Origin: Glaciecola sp. HTCC2999 | GTDB lineage: Bacteria; Pseudomonadota; Gammaproteobacteria; Enterobacterales; Alteromonadaceae | NCBI RefSeq assembly: GCF_000155775.1 | Contig: NZ_DS989811.1 | Location: 378,914-442,913, forward strand | Length of the DNA stretch: 64,000 nt | Reading direction: 5' to 3' | Part shown: positions 46,567-56,387 of the stretch, piece after piece | Numbering within the stretch: the first letter of the stretch is position 1 | Layout of the letters: every line of letters begins with the position of its first letter | The notes under the pieces: model-generated | Databases searched by the model: none | What the model was told of the DNA's origin: nothing | What the model saw: the letters and a program-made list of their open reading frames with translations, nothing else | Translations under genes and position numbers: made by a program

Positions 46567-47271
46567 TTAATCTAGAAATGCATATGCATCACCAAACAAG
46601 GCATTTTTGTTTAATCCAATGGCGAAGTAGTCATCACGCGCAACCTTCGCCATAGGAAATGGCCCGGCTATGTAAACTTGTTGCTCGGCTAAGCTATCCC
46701 CAAAATCATCTAAAACCGCTTTATGTACCAAGCCTGTTTTACCCTGCCAATGCTCATTTGTGCCTTCTAATACCGGATGGAAAGTTATGTTGTCGTGTTC
46801 TTCAGCAAGTGCAGATAACACTGATAGTTCATAAATTTGTTCGAGTTTTTTAGCACCCCAGTAAACAGATATTGGCTGGGTTAATTTTTGTTGGATACAC
46901 TCTACTAGTATTGATTTGACATAAGAATAACCAGTACCACCTGCTATGAGTACTATGCCACGTTTAGGTTCAGGCTGAAGATAAGCATTACCATGTCCAA
47001 TCTGAGCCTGTATAACATGCTGTTCGCGCATTTGCACAAGCACATCCCATGCATAACTATTTTCAGGTACAGCACCAATATGCAATTCAATTTGATTGGT
47101 AGCCGATGGCGCACTAGCAATAGAGAAGGGTCTTAAGTCGCCTTCTCCCATTTGTATTAAGCAATATTGCCCAGCTAGATAATCGAGAGTTTCGTTGCTT
47201 GATAATAAAATCTTATATACATTAGTTGCGACGGTAGTAATGGAGTCAACATGTAGTTGATGTGTTTGCAT
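46567..47271 (-). CDS. fre: NAD(P)H-flavin reductase
   Basis: Fre/LuxG-type reductase that transfers electrons from NAD(P)H to free flavin. The 234 residues show the flavin-binding RPFSIASAP (about 56-64), the LHIGAVPENSYAWDVL region, the nucleotide-binding GGTGYSYVKSIL (about 111-122), YWGAKKLEQIYEL and the YIAGPFPMA near the end. There is no 2Fe-2S domain, consistent with the short Fre form. It lies five bases after ubiD on the same strand, a well-known pairing, and ends at the shared terminator. Confidence 0.94.
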   Translation of the reverse strand: MQTHQLHVDSITTVATNVYKILLSSNETLDYLAGQYCLIQMGEGDLRPFSIASAPSATNQIELHIGAVPENSYAWDVLVQMREQHVIQAQIGHGNAYLQPEPKRGIVLIAGGTGYSYVKSILVECIQQKLTQPISVYWGAKKLEQIYELSVLSALAEEHDNITFHPVLEGTNEHWQGKTGLVHKAVLDDFGDSLAEQQVYIAGPFPMAKVARDDYFAIGLNKNALFGDAYAFLD

Positions 47272-47276
47272 GGTAA

Positions 47277-48788
47277 TTAAGTCTTTTTAGTTGATGATGA
47301 CGGACGACGGTTCGGGATTAATGCGTCGATACCTAAGGATTCCCATAAGTCGTCGATTTTGGCACTAACATCAGGATCCATGACAATAGGTTCACCCCAT
47401 TCACGATCGGTTTCACCTGGCATTTTGTTAGTTGCATCCATACCCATTTTAGAGCCTAAGCCTGATACAGGTGAAGCAAAATCTAAATAGTCTATAGGTG
47501 TATGATCGATTAATGTCGTATCTCTAGTTGGATCCATTCGGGTTGTTATGGCCCAAATAACATCTTCCCAATTACGAGCATCAATATCATCGTCACACAC
47601 AATGACAAATTTAGTATACATAAACTGACGTAAAAATGACCAAACACCTAACATGACACGTTTTGCGTGACCTGGGTATTGTTTTTTCATCGTCACAATT
47701 GCCATTCGATAAGAACAGCCTTCAGGAGGTAAATAAAAATCTGTTATCTCTGGAAATTGCTTTTGCAAAATGGGAACAAACACTTCATTTAATGCAACAC
47801 CGAGTATAGCTGGTTCATCCGGTGGACGGCCGGTATAGGTAGAGTGATAAATAGGATTAGTCCGATGGGTAATATGGGTCACAGTAAACACAGGAAAGTC
47901 ATCAACTTCATTATAGTAACCGGTGTGATCGCCATACGGTCCTTCTGGCGCAGTCTCGCCTGGCATGATATATCCTTCCAGTACAATCTCAGCATTAGCT
48001 GGTACTTGTAAATCATTACTAATGGAAGGCGTGACTTCGGTTTTACTGCCTCTGAGTAATCCTGCAAATGCATATTCAGATAAGGTATCAGGCACGGGTG
48101 TTACTGCACCGAGGATAGTGGCAGGATCCGCTCCCAAAGCAACCGAAACTGGATAGGGCTTATCTGGGAATTGTTGACACCACTCTCTAAAATCAAGTGC
48201 ACCGCCACGATGGGATAACCAGCGCATGATCACTTTATTTTTAGCGATGACTTGTTGACGGTAAATACCCAAGTTTTGACGTTTTTTATGTGGACCACGA
48301 GTGACGGTTAGTCCCCATGTGATTAATGGTGCAGCATCCCCAGGCCAACAACGTTGTACAGGGATCTTACTCAAGTCAACGTCATCTCCGCTAATAACAT
48401 GCTCTTGGCAAGGCGCTTTTCTGATGACTTTAGCCGGCATATTTAATACTTGTTTAAATACCGGTAACTTACTCCATAAATCTTTTAGCCCTTTGGGAGG
48501 ATCGGGTTCCTTTAGGTAGGCTAACAATTTACCAACATCACGTAATGCTTCGACAGAATTTTGACCCATACCCATAGCGACGCGTTCAGGTGTACCAAAT
48601 AAATTTGCTAATACTGGCATATCATGGCCAATTGCATTTTCAAATAACAAGGCTGGACCACCAGCACGAAGGGTGCGGTCAGCGATTTCAGTCATTTCTA
48701 AATCAGTTGATATTGGCTGAGATATACGGAGTAATTTACCTTGAGTTTCTAATTGGGCAATAAAATCACGTAGGTCTTTGTATTGCAT
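47277..48788 (-). CDS. ubiD: 4-Hydroxy-3-polyprenylbenzoate decarboxylase
   Basis: prFMN-dependent decarboxylase in ubiquinone synthesis. From the ATG at 48788 the product is 503 residues, starting [14 protein letters not shown] as in E. coli UbiD; an ATG eight codons upstream is possible but less like the family. Landmarks: [24 protein letters not shown], the [10 protein letters not shown] prFMN region, [19 protein letters not shown] with catalytic Glu, and [15 protein letters not shown]. No Shine-Dalgarno is obvious for either start. Operon with fre, divergent from rnr. Confidence 0.96.
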   Translation of the reverse strand: MQYKDLRDFIAQLETQGKLLRISQPISTDLEMTEIADRTLRAGGPALLFENAIGHDMPVLANLFGTPERVAMGMGQNSVEALRDVGKLLAYLKEPDPPKGLKDLWSKLPVFKQVLNMPAKVIRKAPCQEHVISGDDVDLSKIPVQRCWPGDAAPLITWGLTVTRGPHKKRQNLGIYRQQVIAKNKVIMRWLSHRGGALDFREWCQQFPDKPYPVSVALGADPATILGAVTPVPDTLSEYAFAGLLRGSKTEVTPSISNDLQVPANAEIVLEGYIMPGETAPEGPYGDHTGYYNEVDDFPVFTVTHITHRTNPIYHSTYTGRPPDEPAILGVALNEVFVPILQKQFPEITDFYLPPEGCSYRMAIVTMKKQYPGHAKRVMLGVWSFLRQFMYTKFVIVCDDDIDARNWEDVIWAITTRMDPTRDTTLIDHTPIDYLDFASPVSGLGSKMGMDATNKMPGETDREWGEPIVMDPDVSAKIDDLWESLGIDALIPNRRPSSSTKKT

Positions 48789-49009
48789 ATTAATTTGCCA
48801 TTCTGAAAACATGTGTCAATTATACCAAAGCTAACGCATGATTGATCATTATTATTTTCAATGTAGATATAAACTGATTATAAAGCATGAGCATTTAGAT
48901 TGACCGATAAAATGATATGAATAAAAATCATGTCATAATTTGTCATTAGCGCATTGCAGCTAAAGCCTATATACTGTCTATATGAACATTATAAAGATTA
49001 AAAAACTCT

Positions 49010-51391
49010 ATGAGTGATGACCCGCATTATAAACGGGAACAAGCCAAGTATGAAAATCCCGTCGCTAGTCGTGAACACTTGCTAACCTTATTTAAAAATC
49101 AACAAAAGCCACTTTCATTCATGGAAGTTTGTGCATTAACAGATGCTAAGTCCGATGATCAAAAGATTGGGATCCAGCGTCGCTTACGCGCAATGGAACG
49201 TGAAGGACAATTGACTTTTACCACGCAAAAAAAATATGACCTCCAACCCCAAGATGAGGTGATCCAAGGTCGTGTTATTGGTCATCGTGACGGGTTTGGT
49301 TTCCTACATATCAGCCGAGACCATAAAGATTTATACATTTCCGCTGGTCAGATGAAACAAGCCGTTCACGGCGATATTGTTCAAGCGGTGACGAAAGGTG
49401 TAGATCGTAAAGGACGTGAAGAAGCACGTATCACCAAAGTCATTACCCCTCGAACAGAAGCAATTGTTGGACGTTTTTTTGTCGAGCATGGTGTAGCGGT
49501 CGTTATACCTGATGACAGTCGTATCAACCATGAAATCTACATTGGACCTCAAGACACTAAAGGTGCTCGTCAAGGTCATGTTGTGGTCGTGGAATTTATA
49601 AAGCGTCCATCTCGACAGTCCAGTGCAACAGGTAAAATAGTAGAAGTGCTAGGTGAGCATATGGCGCCAGGCATGGAAATCGAAATGGCATTACGTACTT
49701 TCGATATCCCGCATGAATGGCCCAAGGCTGTGCTAAAACAAGTGGCCAATATCGGTGAAGAAGTTCCTGAAGAAGCTAAAACTGAGCGCAAAGATTTACG
49801 TCAGTTACCTTTAGTCACTATTGATGGTGAGGATGCGCGAGATTTTGACGATGCGGTGTATTGTCATCCAATTATAAAGGATGGCGAAAAGGTTGGTTAT
49901 ACACTGTATGTGGCTATCGCTGATGTATCTTATTACGTGCGTCCGGGAACTGCGCTCGATGTTGAAGCGGTTGAGCGTGGTAATTCAGTATACTTCCCAG
50001 ACCAAGTCGTCCCAATGTTACCCGAAGTGCTATCTAATGGCTTATGCTCATTAAATCCTGAAGTAGATCGTCTGTGTATGGTCTGTGAGATGACTATCAA
50101 TAACATGGGAGAATGTTCTGAGTTTGAATTCTACGAAGCTGTGATGCGTTCTCAAGCACGTTTAACCTACACTAAGGTCGCTAAAATTTTGGAAAATGAT
50201 CCAGAATTAACGGAACGTTATCAAACTCACGTTCCAGATCTGATTAATTTGCACCAATTATTTCATGCACTTAAATATGCACGAGATGGCCGTGGGGCGA
50301 TTGAATTTGAAACGAAAGAAAATAAGTTTGTCTTTAATGCACAGCGAAAGATTGAAAACGTTGTACCAGTAGAGCGTAATGACGCCCATAAATTGATTGA
50401 AGAATGTATGATCATGGCGAATGTATGCGCAGCAAAATGTATTTTGACGCAAGACGCCCAAGGCCTCTTTAGAGTGCATGATAAACCAGATGAAGACCGG
50501 TTGTTAACCTTCACTTCTTATCTAGCTGAAGTAGGTATAACGCATCAACTCAAAGGCGATACCTCTGTCCATGCGTTTACTCAAGTCGTCAATAAAATCC
50601 GCAACCGCCCTGATAGCGAATTGCTGCAAACGATGCTACTACGCAGTATGAAACAGGCTGTATATGACCCAGTCAATATAGGGCATTTTGGATTAGCATT
50701 AGAAGCTTATGCACATTTTACCTCACCCATACGTCGTTATCCCGATTTGGTTGTTCATCGTGCATTAAAAGCCATTATCGATAGCAAAGCTCAGCGTAAA
50801 TCTAAAACTGGCGGCAAATCATATTCAGTTGAAGAAGTTGAGCAACTTGGTGAACAGTGTTCCATGACAGAACGTCGTGCAGATGATGCAACACGTGATG
50901 TCGCTGATTGGTTAAAATGCGAATTTATGCAAGATCATGTAGGCGATAGCTTTCCTGCTGTTGTTGCTTCCGTGACTAACTTTGGTTTATTTGTTCGCAT
51001 TGGTGAATTTGGTATTGATGGTCTGGTTCATGTTACTTCACTCGGGAATGACTATTATGTCTTTGATGATGTAAAACAAATGCTCATTGGCGAGAATAGC
51101 GGTCGCGTATTTAGATTAGGTGACAGCTTAGAAGTAAAAGTTGCTGCTGTGAATTTAGATGATCGGAAGATTGACTTAGTGCTTGATGGTGTCGATCATG
51201 AGATCCGCGCAAAAAAGAAAAAATCAAATAAAGGATCTGCAGATACTAAAAAGGCGAAGAGTGGCAGTACTAAAAAAAGCGAGCGCACCTTATCTTTACG
51301 TAAAACCGGTACAGGAAAAGGTAAAAAGAAACCCGCCGCTAGCCGAGACAAGAAAAAACGCAAGTCATCCAAACATACTAAGAAAAAATAA
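49010..51391 (+). CDS. rnr: Ribonuclease R
   Basis: 3'-5' exoribonuclease able to degrade structured RNA and involved in rRNA and tmRNA quality control. The 793-residue protein has an N-terminal winged-helix region (about 1-75), two cold-shock domains (about 85-235), the RNB catalytic domain (about 265-600, with DGEDARDFDDAVY holding the catalytic aspartates and TSPIRRYPDLVVHR), an S1 domain (about 645-730), and a Lys-rich tail. RNase II lacks the N-terminal domain and basic tail, so RNase R is clear. It precedes rlmB by 21 bases. Confidence 0.98.
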   Translation: MSDDPHYKREQAKYENPVASREHLLTLFKNQQKPLSFMEVCALTDAKSDDQKIGIQRRLRAMEREGQLTFTTQKKYDLQPQDEVIQGRVIGHRDGFGFLHISRDHKDLYISAGQMKQAVHGDIVQAVTKGVDRKGREEARITKVITPRTEAIVGRFFVEHGVAVVIPDDSRINHEIYIGPQDTKGARQGHVVVVEFIKRPSRQSSATGKIVEVLGEHMAPGMEIEMALRTFDIPHEWPKAVLKQVANIGEEVPEEAKTERKDLRQLPLVTIDGEDARDFDDAVYCHPIIKDGEKVGYTLYVAIADVSYYVRPGTALDVEAVERGNSVYFPDQVVPMLPEVLSNGLCSLNPEVDRLCMVCEMTINNMGECSEFEFYEAVMRSQARLTYTKVAKILENDPELTERYQTHVPDLINLHQLFHALKYARDGRGAIEFETKENKFVFNAQRKIENVVPVERNDAHKLIEECMIMANVCAAKCILTQDAQGLFRVHDKPDEDRLLTFTSYLAEVGITHQLKGDTSVHAFTQVVNKIRNRPDSELLQTMLLRSMKQAVYDPVNIGHFGLALEAYAHFTSPIRRYPDLVVHRALKAIIDSKAQRKSKTGGKSYSVEEVEQLGEQCSMTERRADDATRDVADWLKCEFMQDHVGDSFPAVVASVTNFGLFVRIGEFGIDGLVHVTSLGNDYYVFDDVKQMLIGENSGRVFRLGDSLEVKVAAVNLDDRKIDLVLDGVDHEIRAKKKKSNKGSADTKKAKSGSTKKSERTLSLRKTGTGKGKKKPAASRDKKKRKSSKHTKKK

Positions 51392-51412
51392 GTAACAAGG
51401 TCTATTTAAACT

Positions 51413-52156
51413 ATGGCACAACAACAAGATTGGTTATATGGCATTCATGCTTTAACCGCAGTATTAGAGCGCGAACCACAACGTATATTAGAATTATATA
51501 TTGCCAAAGGTCGTGATGATGAACGTTTACATAAGCTGATAAACTTAGCCCGTAAAGAAGGTATAAGCATCCAGTTTTGTAATAAAAAAGTATTGGATGA
51601 TAAATCTAAGGGTGAGTCACATCAAGGTGTAGTCGCCAGAGCATACCCTGCGAAAGTGCTAACAGAAACGGATTTAGATACTATTATTAGCCAATCAGCT
51701 AAACCATTCTTATTAGTACTTGATGGTGTTACTGATCCTCATAATTTAGGTGCTGTTTTACGTAGTGCCGATGCTGCTGGGGTTGACGCTGTAATTGTTC
51801 CTAAGGATAAGTCTGCATCGCTTAACGCTACCGTTCGTAAAGTGGCATGTGGTGCCGCAGATGTAATCCCTTTGATTCAAGTGACTAATTTAGCAAGAAC
51901 ATTGTCAGAGCTTCAAGAGCAACAAATATGGGTAGTAGGCACCGCTGGTGAAGCCCGTCAGAGTGTGTTTGATTGTGATATGGCAGGACCCGTTGCACTA
52001 GTCATGGGGGCAGAAGGTAAAGGTATGCGTCGATTGACTCGCGAACGCTGTGATGAATTAATAAAATTACCCATGTTGGGCACAGTATCTAGTCTGAATG
52101 TGTCCGTAGCAACAGGTATCTGCTTATATGAGATTGTGCGTCAACGGGGCGCATAA
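51413..52156 (+). CDS. rlmB: 23S rRNA (guanosine-2251-2'-O)-methyltransferase
   Basis: SPOUT-class methyltransferase modifying G2251 in the peptidyl transferase P-loop. The 247-residue protein has an N-terminal substrate-binding domain (about 5-90, starting [16 protein letters not shown]), then the knotted domain with [22 protein letters not shown] (motif 1), [18 protein letters not shown] (motif 2) and [19 protein letters not shown] (motif 3). It follows rnr, the usual order. In many relatives rpsF-priB-rpsR-rplI would come next; here the spc ribosomal operon follows instead. Confidence 0.97.
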   Translation: MAQQQDWLYGIHALTAVLEREPQRILELYIAKGRDDERLHKLINLARKEGISIQFCNKKVLDDKSKGESHQGVVARAYPAKVLTETDLDTIISQSAKPFLLVLDGVTDPHNLGAVLRSADAAGVDAVIVPKDKSASLNATVRKVACGAADVIPLIQVTNLARTLSELQEQQIWVVGTAGEARQSVFDCDMAGPVALVMGAEGKGMRRLTRERCDELIKLPMLGTVSSLNVSVATGICLYEIVRQRGA

Positions 52157-52218
52157 TCCACTCATCATGCTAAAAGGTATCAAGCATGTCAGTACGCAAT
52201 TCTTTTTCTAAATAACAC

Positions 52219-52304
52219 TATCTTCCTTCAGTTTATTTTGGTATATTAGCGCACCCTTTTTATGGGGTAATAGGCTATTTATTCGACAAAAGTCAAGTAA
52301 ATAG
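52219..52304 (+). promoter_or_regulatory. Promoter and leader hairpin of the spc operon
   Basis: TATATT (52242-52247) is a good -10, followed by a GC-rich discriminator containing GCGCACCC (52249-52256), the same octamer as at the tRNA-Gly promoter; the -35 (around 52219-52224) is weak. Downstream, CTATTTA (52275-52281) pairs with TAAATAG (52298-52304) with an inner GAC/GTC stem. The leader hairpin's role is not known to me. Confidence 0.5.
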
Positions 52305-52351
52305 CGGTTATATGGCTCAAATGAGTCTTAATTCAACAGCGGAGCACTAAC

Positions 52352-52720
52352 ATGATCCAAATGCAAACTAACCTGGATGTGGCAGATAATTCTGGCGCTC
52401 GCAGGGTTCAGTGTATTAAGGTTCTTGGTGGCTCGCATCGCCGTTATGCACATATCGGTGATATCATCAAAGTTACTGTAAAGGAAGCAATTCCACGCGG
52501 TAAAGTAAAAAAAGGTGATGTCCTGAATGCAGTGGTGGTGCGTACTAGGAAAGGCGTTCGTCGCGCAGATGGTTCAACCATTCGTTTCGATAATAACGCA
52601 GCTGTTTTGCTTAATGCAAACAAGCAACCTATTGGTACGCGTATTTTTGGCCCGGTGACAAGAGAACTTCGTGGAGATTCATTCATGAAAATCATCTCAT
52701 TGGCCCCAGAAGTACTATAA
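52352..52720 (+). CDS. rplN: 50S ribosomal protein L14
   Basis: Early 23S-binding protein at the subunit interface, contacting 16S helix 14. The 122-residue product is full length, beginning [22 protein letters not shown], with the conserved [20 protein letters not shown] and the C-terminal [22 protein letters not shown]. First gene of the spc operon. The S10-operon genes rplP, rpmC and rpsQ, which normally precede it, are absent; rlmB lies upstream instead, and a promoter appears to fill the 195-base gap. Confidence 0.99.
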   Translation: MIQMQTNLDVADNSGARRVQCIKVLGGSHRRYAHIGDIIKVTVKEAIPRGKVKKGDVLNAVVVRTRKGVRRADGSTIRFDNNAAVLLNANKQPIGTRIFGPVTRELRGDSFMKIISLAPEVL

Positions 52721-52732
52721 GGAGTCACGATA

Positions 52733-53047
52733 ATGGCTAGAAAAATTCGTCGTGATGATGAAATAGTCGTATTAGCAGGCAAGGATAAAGGAAAGCAGGG
52801 CAAAGTCCTTCGCGTTCTAGCGTCTGAAGACCGTTTAGTTGTAGAAGGTGTTAACCTTGTCAAGAAGCACACTAAGCCTAACCCACAATTGGGTGAGCCG
52901 GGTGGTATTGTTGAGAAAGAAGCATCTATACATGTGTCAAATGTAGCGATTGTTAACCCAGCAACGGGTAAAGCAGATCGCGTTGGTTTCCGTTTCGAAG
53001 ATGAGAAGAAAGTACGTTTCTTCAAATCGAACGGCGAACTAGTTTAA
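52733..53047 (+). CDS. rplX: 50S ribosomal protein L24
   Basis: Initiator protein of 50S assembly, binding the 5' domain of 23S rRNA. The 104-residue product carries the KOW motif ([22 protein letters not shown], residues 8-29) and the [12 protein letters not shown] loop. It lies 12 bases after rplN with GGAG ahead of the ATG. The frame on the other strand across rplN and rplX is a shadow of these highly conserved genes. Identity is secure. Confidence 0.98.
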   Translation: MARKIRRDDEIVVLAGKDKGKQGKVLRVLASEDRLVVEGVNLVKKHTKPNPQLGEPGGIVEKEASIHVSNVAIVNPATGKADRVGFRFEDEKKVRFFKSNGELV

Positions 53048-53063
53048 TTAATTGGAGAGTACG

Positions 53064-53603
53064 ATGGCGAAACTGCATGATTTCTATAAAGAAACAGTAG
53101 TAGCTGAACTTGCTAAGCAGTTCGGGTACAAAAGCGTCATGCAAGTCCCTCGGATTGAAAAAATCACTCTAAACATGGGTTTAGGTGAGGCAATTGCTGA
53201 CAAGAAGATTTTAGAATCTGCGCAGGCCGACATGGCTGCAATCGCAGGTCAAAAACCGATTGTTACTGTTGCGAGAAAATCCGTCGCGGGTTTTAAAATC
53301 CGTGAAGGTTATCCGATTGGCTGTAAAGTAACCCTACGTGGTGAGCGTATGTGGGAATTCTTAGAGCGTTTAATCTCTATTACTATTCCTCGTATCCGTG
53401 ACTTCCGTGGTCTTAACGCTAAGTCTTTTGACGGACGCGGTAACTATAGCATGGGCGTTAAAGAACAGATTATCTTCCCTGAAATCGATTTCGATAAAGT
53501 AGATAAGGTTCGTGGTATGGATATTACTATCACTACTAGCGCACAAACTAATGAAGAAGGGAAAGCGTTGTTAACAGCGTTCAACTTCCCATTTAGAAAA
53601 TAA
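53064..53603 (+). CDS. rplE: 50S ribosomal protein L5
   Basis: Central-protuberance protein binding 5S rRNA and contacting P-site tRNA. The 179-residue product starts [10 protein letters not shown] at the ATG at 53064, with GGAG at 53053-53056; a TTG at 53052 overlaps that site and is not used. Conserved segments include the [16 protein letters not shown] and [15 protein letters not shown] stretches and FGVKEQ-like [14 protein letters not shown]. In E. coli the S8 translational repressor site overlaps this start; I could not resolve it here. Confidence 0.98.
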   Translation: MAKLHDFYKETVVAELAKQFGYKSVMQVPRIEKITLNMGLGEAIADKKILESAQADMAAIAGQKPIVTVARKSVAGFKIREGYPIGCKVTLRGERMWEFLERLISITIPRIRDFRGLNAKSFDGRGNYSMGVKEQIIFPEIDFDKVDKVRGMDITITTSAQTNEEGKALLTAFNFPFRK

Positions 53604-53614
53604 GGTGTAGGGTT

Positions 53615-53920
53615 ATGGCAAAAGAATCAATGAAGGCGCGCGAAGCAAAACGCGCCAAATTAGTAAGCAAGTACGCTGAAAAACGTGCTGCGCTTAAAGC
53701 GATTATCAGCGATATCAACGCTTCTGAAGAAGAACGTTGGGATGCTGTGCTTAAGCTACAACAATTGCCGCGTGATAGTTCACGTTCGCGTCAACAAAAT
53801 CGTTGTCGTATAACGGGTCGTCCACACGGTTTCCTACGCAAATTTGGTCTTTCCCGTATTAAGCTTCGTGAAGCTGCAATGCGTGGCGAAGTCCCTGGCC
53901 TTAAAAAAGCCAGCTGGTAA
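53615..53920 (+). CDS. rpsN: 30S ribosomal protein S14
   Basis: Late-assembly protein of the 30S head. The 101-residue product is the long, zinc-independent form (C-minus type): the loop [20 protein letters not shown] carries one cysteine and not the four-cysteine cluster. The end, [23 protein letters not shown], is canonical. Located 11 bases after rplE. The zinc-free type matters because L36 in this operon is the zinc-binding form. Confidence 0.98.
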   Translation: MAKESMKAREAKRAKLVSKYAEKRAALKAIISDINASEEERWDAVLKLQQLPRDSSRSRQQNRCRITGRPHGFLRKFGLSRIKLREAAMRGEVPGLKKASW

Positions 53921-53933
53921 GGAGTAGCAGAAT

Positions 53934-54326
53934 ATGAGCATGCAAGATCCTATCGCGGATATGTTTACCCGCATCAGAAATGGTCAGATGGCAGCGAAAG
54001 TTGCGGTATCTATGCCATCTTCTAAACAACGTGTTGCTATTGCAGCGGTGTTAAAAGAAGAAGGTTATGTTACCGACTACGCAGTTACTGGCGAAGTTAA
54101 GCCTGTTTTAGAAGTTACTTTAAAGTATTTCGAAGGCAAGCAAGTAATCGATACAATTGAACGTGTAAGCCGTCCTGGTCTTCGCATCTATAAGAAAAAA
54201 GATGAGTTGCCAAAAGTTATGGGTGGTTTAGGTGTCGCAATCGTGTCTACCTCAAAAGGTGTGATGACTGACCGTGCAGCGCGTAAAGCTGGCATGGGTG
54301 GTGAGATCATCGGTTATGTAGCGTAA
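53934..54326 (+). CDS. rpsH: 30S ribosomal protein S8
   Basis: Primary binder of the 16S central domain and, in E. coli, translational repressor of the spc operon. The 130-residue product starts [18 protein letters not shown] and ends [16 protein letters not shown], with RPGLRIY and [16 protein letters not shown] intact. Length is normal. It lies 13 bases after rpsN and 13 before rplF. Autoregulation is likely by family precedent, but its mRNA target was not identified. Confidence 0.98.
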   Translation: MSMQDPIADMFTRIRNGQMAAKVAVSMPSSKQRVAIAAVLKEEGYVTDYAVTGEVKPVLEVTLKYFEGKQVIDTIERVSRPGLRIYKKKDELPKVMGGLGVAIVSTSKGVMTDRAARKAGMGGEIIGYVA

Positions 54327-54339
54327 TCAGGAGATAACA

Positions 54340-54873
54340 ATGTCACGAGTAGCAAAAGCACCTGTCGACTTGGTATCTGGCGTAGAAGTATCTATCGCAG
54401 GACAAGACGTTACAGTTAAAGGTAAGAACGGTTCGTTAACCCGTACGTTTAATGACGCTGTAGAAATTAAGCAAGAAGATAACCAAATTACGTTTGCACC
54501 TGTTGAAGGCGCGGCGAATGGTTGGGCACAAGCTGGTACTGCACGTTCGTTAATCAATGCAATGGTTATCGGTGTATCTAAAGGTTTTGAAAAGAAACTC
54601 GAGTTAAATGGTGTTGGTTACCGTGCACAAGCACAAGGTAGCAAACTTAACCTAACTCTTGGTTTTTCACATCCAGTAGCCTACGAAATGCCAGCTGGCA
54701 TTACCGTAGAGACTCCTAGCCAAACTGAAATCATCGTCAAAGGCGCTGATAAGCAGGTGGTAGGTCAAGTTGCAGCGAACATTCGTGCATATCGTCCACC
54801 AGAGCCTTATAAAGGTAAAGGTGTACGTTATTCAGACGAAAATGTCCGTCGCAAAGAAGCTAAGAAAAAGTAG
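54340..54873 (+). CDS. rplF: 50S ribosomal protein L6
   Basis: Binds 23S helix 97 near the sarcin-ricin loop and factor-binding site. The 177-residue protein has the family's two similar domains, with [23 protein letters not shown] in the first. The second contains [22 protein letters not shown] and the C-terminal signature [15 protein letters not shown] before a basic KEAKKK tail. Thirteen bases after rpsH, with GGAG before the ATG. Confidence 0.98.
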   Translation: MSRVAKAPVDLVSGVEVSIAGQDVTVKGKNGSLTRTFNDAVEIKQEDNQITFAPVEGAANGWAQAGTARSLINAMVIGVSKGFEKKLELNGVGYRAQAQGSKLNLTLGFSHPVAYEMPAGITVETPSQTEIIVKGADKQVVGQVAANIRAYRPPEPYKGKGVRYSDENVRRKEAKKK

Positions 54874-54885
54874 GTGGGTGATACG

Positions 54886-55239
54886 ATGGATAAAAAATCA
54901 GCTCGCTTACGTCGCGCAACGCGTGCACGTAAGAAGATCAGTGAATTGGCCGCGCATCGCTTGGTTGTTAACCGCACACCACGCCACATTTATGCGCAGT
55001 TAATCGCACCAAGTGGTTCTGAAGTATTAGCATCTGCGTCAACTGTTGAAGCAACTGTAAAAGGTAGCGTTTCATCAACAGGTAACGTAGAAGCGGCTGC
55101 AGCTGTAGGTAAAGCGATCGCAGAACGCGCTATTGAAAAAGGCATCTCTAAAGTTGCTTTTGACCGTAGTGGTTTCAAGTATCACGGTCGCGTTAAGGCC
55201 TTAGCAGATGCAGCTCGTGAAGCTGGTCTACAGTTCTAG
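54886..55239 (+). CDS. rplR: 50S ribosomal protein L18
   Basis: 5S rRNA-binding protein of the central protuberance. The 117-residue product starts [18 protein letters not shown] at the ATG at 54886; a GTG at 54874 lies in the ribosome-binding region immediately after the rplF stop and is not favoured. The [17 protein letters not shown] and [24 protein letters not shown] segments are conserved. Basic N-terminal tail as usual. Twelve bases after rplF, nine before rpsE. Confidence 0.98.
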   Translation: MDKKSARLRRATRARKKISELAAHRLVVNRTPRHIYAQLIAPSGSEVLASASTVEATVKGSVSSTGNVEAAAAVGKAIAERAIEKGISKVAFDRSGFKYHGRVKALADAAREAGLQF

Positions 55240-55248
55240 GAGTAGAAA

Positions 55249-55755
55249 ATGGCTAATAAACAAGAAAATCAACAACAGGGTGATTTGTTAGAAAAGCTCG
55301 TTGCTGTAAATCGTGTGTCTAAAGTTGTTAAAGGTGGTCGTATCTTTAGCTTCACAGCACTAACGGTTGTCGGTGATGGCAATGGCCGCGTTGGTTTTGG
55401 TTACGGTAAGGCACGTGAAGTACCTGCTGCAATCCAAAAAGCAATGGAAAAAGCTCGTCGTAACTTAGTTACTGTCGATCTTAACGGCAATACTCTACAA
55501 CATCCTATCAAAGGTCGTCATTCTGGCTCTAAAGTATATATGCAGCCTGCATCTGAAGGTACTGGTATCATTGCCGGTGGTGCGATGCGTGCAGTACTTG
55601 AAGTAGCTGGTGTACAAAACGTACTTTCAAAATGTTACGGCTCTACTAACCCAATGAACGTTATTCGCGCAACAATCAACGCTTTAGTTGATATGAACTC
55701 TCCTGAGTCTGTTGCTGCAAAACGTGGGTTACCTGTAGATGAAATTTTGGGGTAA
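55249..55755 (+). CDS. rpsE: 30S ribosomal protein S5
   Basis: Involved in translational fidelity and mRNA helicase activity at the entry tunnel; the site of spectinomycin-resistance changes. The 168-residue protein has the N-terminal double-stranded-RNA-like fold ([25 protein letters not shown], about 18-42) and the [22 protein letters not shown] segment. The C-terminal part includes [19 protein letters not shown]. The spectinomycin-site region looks like the ordinary sensitive form. Nine bases after rplR. Confidence 0.98.
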   Translation: MANKQENQQQGDLLEKLVAVNRVSKVVKGGRIFSFTALTVVGDGNGRVGFGYGKAREVPAAIQKAMEKARRNLVTVDLNGNTLQHPIKGRHSGSKVYMQPASEGTGIIAGGAMRAVLEVAGVQNVLSKCYGSTNPMNVIRATINALVDMNSPESVAAKRGLPVDEILG

Positions 55756-55761
55756 TTGAAC

Positions 55762-55944
55762 ATGGCTAAAACACTAAAAGTTAAACAAACCAAAAGTGCG
55801 ATCGGTCGTCTTCCTAAGCATAAAGCAACGCTTAAAGGCTTAGGTTTACGTAAGATTGGACATGTTCGTGAATTAGAAGATACCCCTGCCGTTCGTGGCA
55901 TGATCAACCGTGTATTTTACATGGTTGAAGTAGTGGAGGAGTAA
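55762..55944 (+). CDS. rpmD: 50S ribosomal protein L30
   Basis: Small single-domain ribosomal protein binding 23S domain II. Taken from the ATG at 55762, the product is 60 residues, [16 protein letters not shown] onward; a TTG two codons upstream immediately follows the rpsE stop and is unlikely. The conserved [25 protein letters not shown] core is intact, as expected for the short bacterial form. Three bases before rplO. Confidence 0.97.
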   Translation: MAKTLKVKQTKSAIGRLPKHKATLKGLGLRKIGHVRELEDTPAVRGMINRVFYMVEVVEE

Positions 55945-55947
55945 AAG

Positions 55948-56382
55948 ATGCATCTTAATACTCTTGCTCCTGCACCGGGAGCTAAAAGTTCTGGTAAGCG
56001 CGTTGGTCGCGGTATCGGGTCTGGTTTAGGTAAGACTGGTGGCCGTGGTCACAAAGGTCAAAAGTCTCGTTCAGGCGGGTCTGTTAAGCCAGGTTTCGAA
56101 GGCGGTCAAATGCCAATTCAGCGTCGTCTACCAAAGTTTGGTTTTACATCGCGTAAGTCTATGGTTTCTGACCAAGTGACATTAAGCGAAATTGCCAAGG
56201 TTGACGGAGATACAGTTACTGTTCAAGCACTTAAAGATGCGGGTCTTGTGAAAAAAGAGATCTTATTCGTAAAAGTCATGAAGAGTGGTGAAATCTCACG
56301 CGCAGTGACAGTTAGTGGTGTGAAGGTATCTAAAGGCGCTCGCGAAGCTATTGAAGCTGCTGGCGGCAAAATAGAGGAATAA
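55948..56382 (+). CDS. rplO: 50S ribosomal protein L15
   Basis: Late-assembly 50S protein with a long glycine-rich N-terminal extension. The 144-residue product starts [26 protein letters not shown], continues [14 protein letters not shown], and ends with the [20 protein letters not shown] globular domain. Only three bases separate it from rpmD and five from secY, so translation is closely coupled. Identity is secure. Confidence 0.98.
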   Translation: MHLNTLAPAPGAKSSGKRVGRGIGSGLGKTGGRGHKGQKSRSGGSVKPGFEGGQMPIQRRLPKFGFTSRKSMVSDQVTLSEIAKVDGDTVTVQALKDAGLVKKEILFVKVMKSGEISRAVTVSGVKVSKGAREAIEAAGGKIEE

Positions 56383-56387
56383 GCTAA

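Noticed and set aside
48813-49009. LexA-like CTGT-N8-ACAT before rnr
   Set aside because: The right half does not match ACAG, and rnr is not a known SOS gene.
52166-52188. CATGCT/AGCATG hairpin after rlmB as a terminator
   Set aside because: Six pairs with an eleven-base loop and no T-run; too weak to call.
52444-53025. A long 193-codon minus-strand frame across rplN and rplX
   Set aside because: It is antisense to two certain ribosomal protein genes, has a low-complexity Ser/Thr/Arg-rich product, and no ribosome-binding site; a shadow of codon bias.
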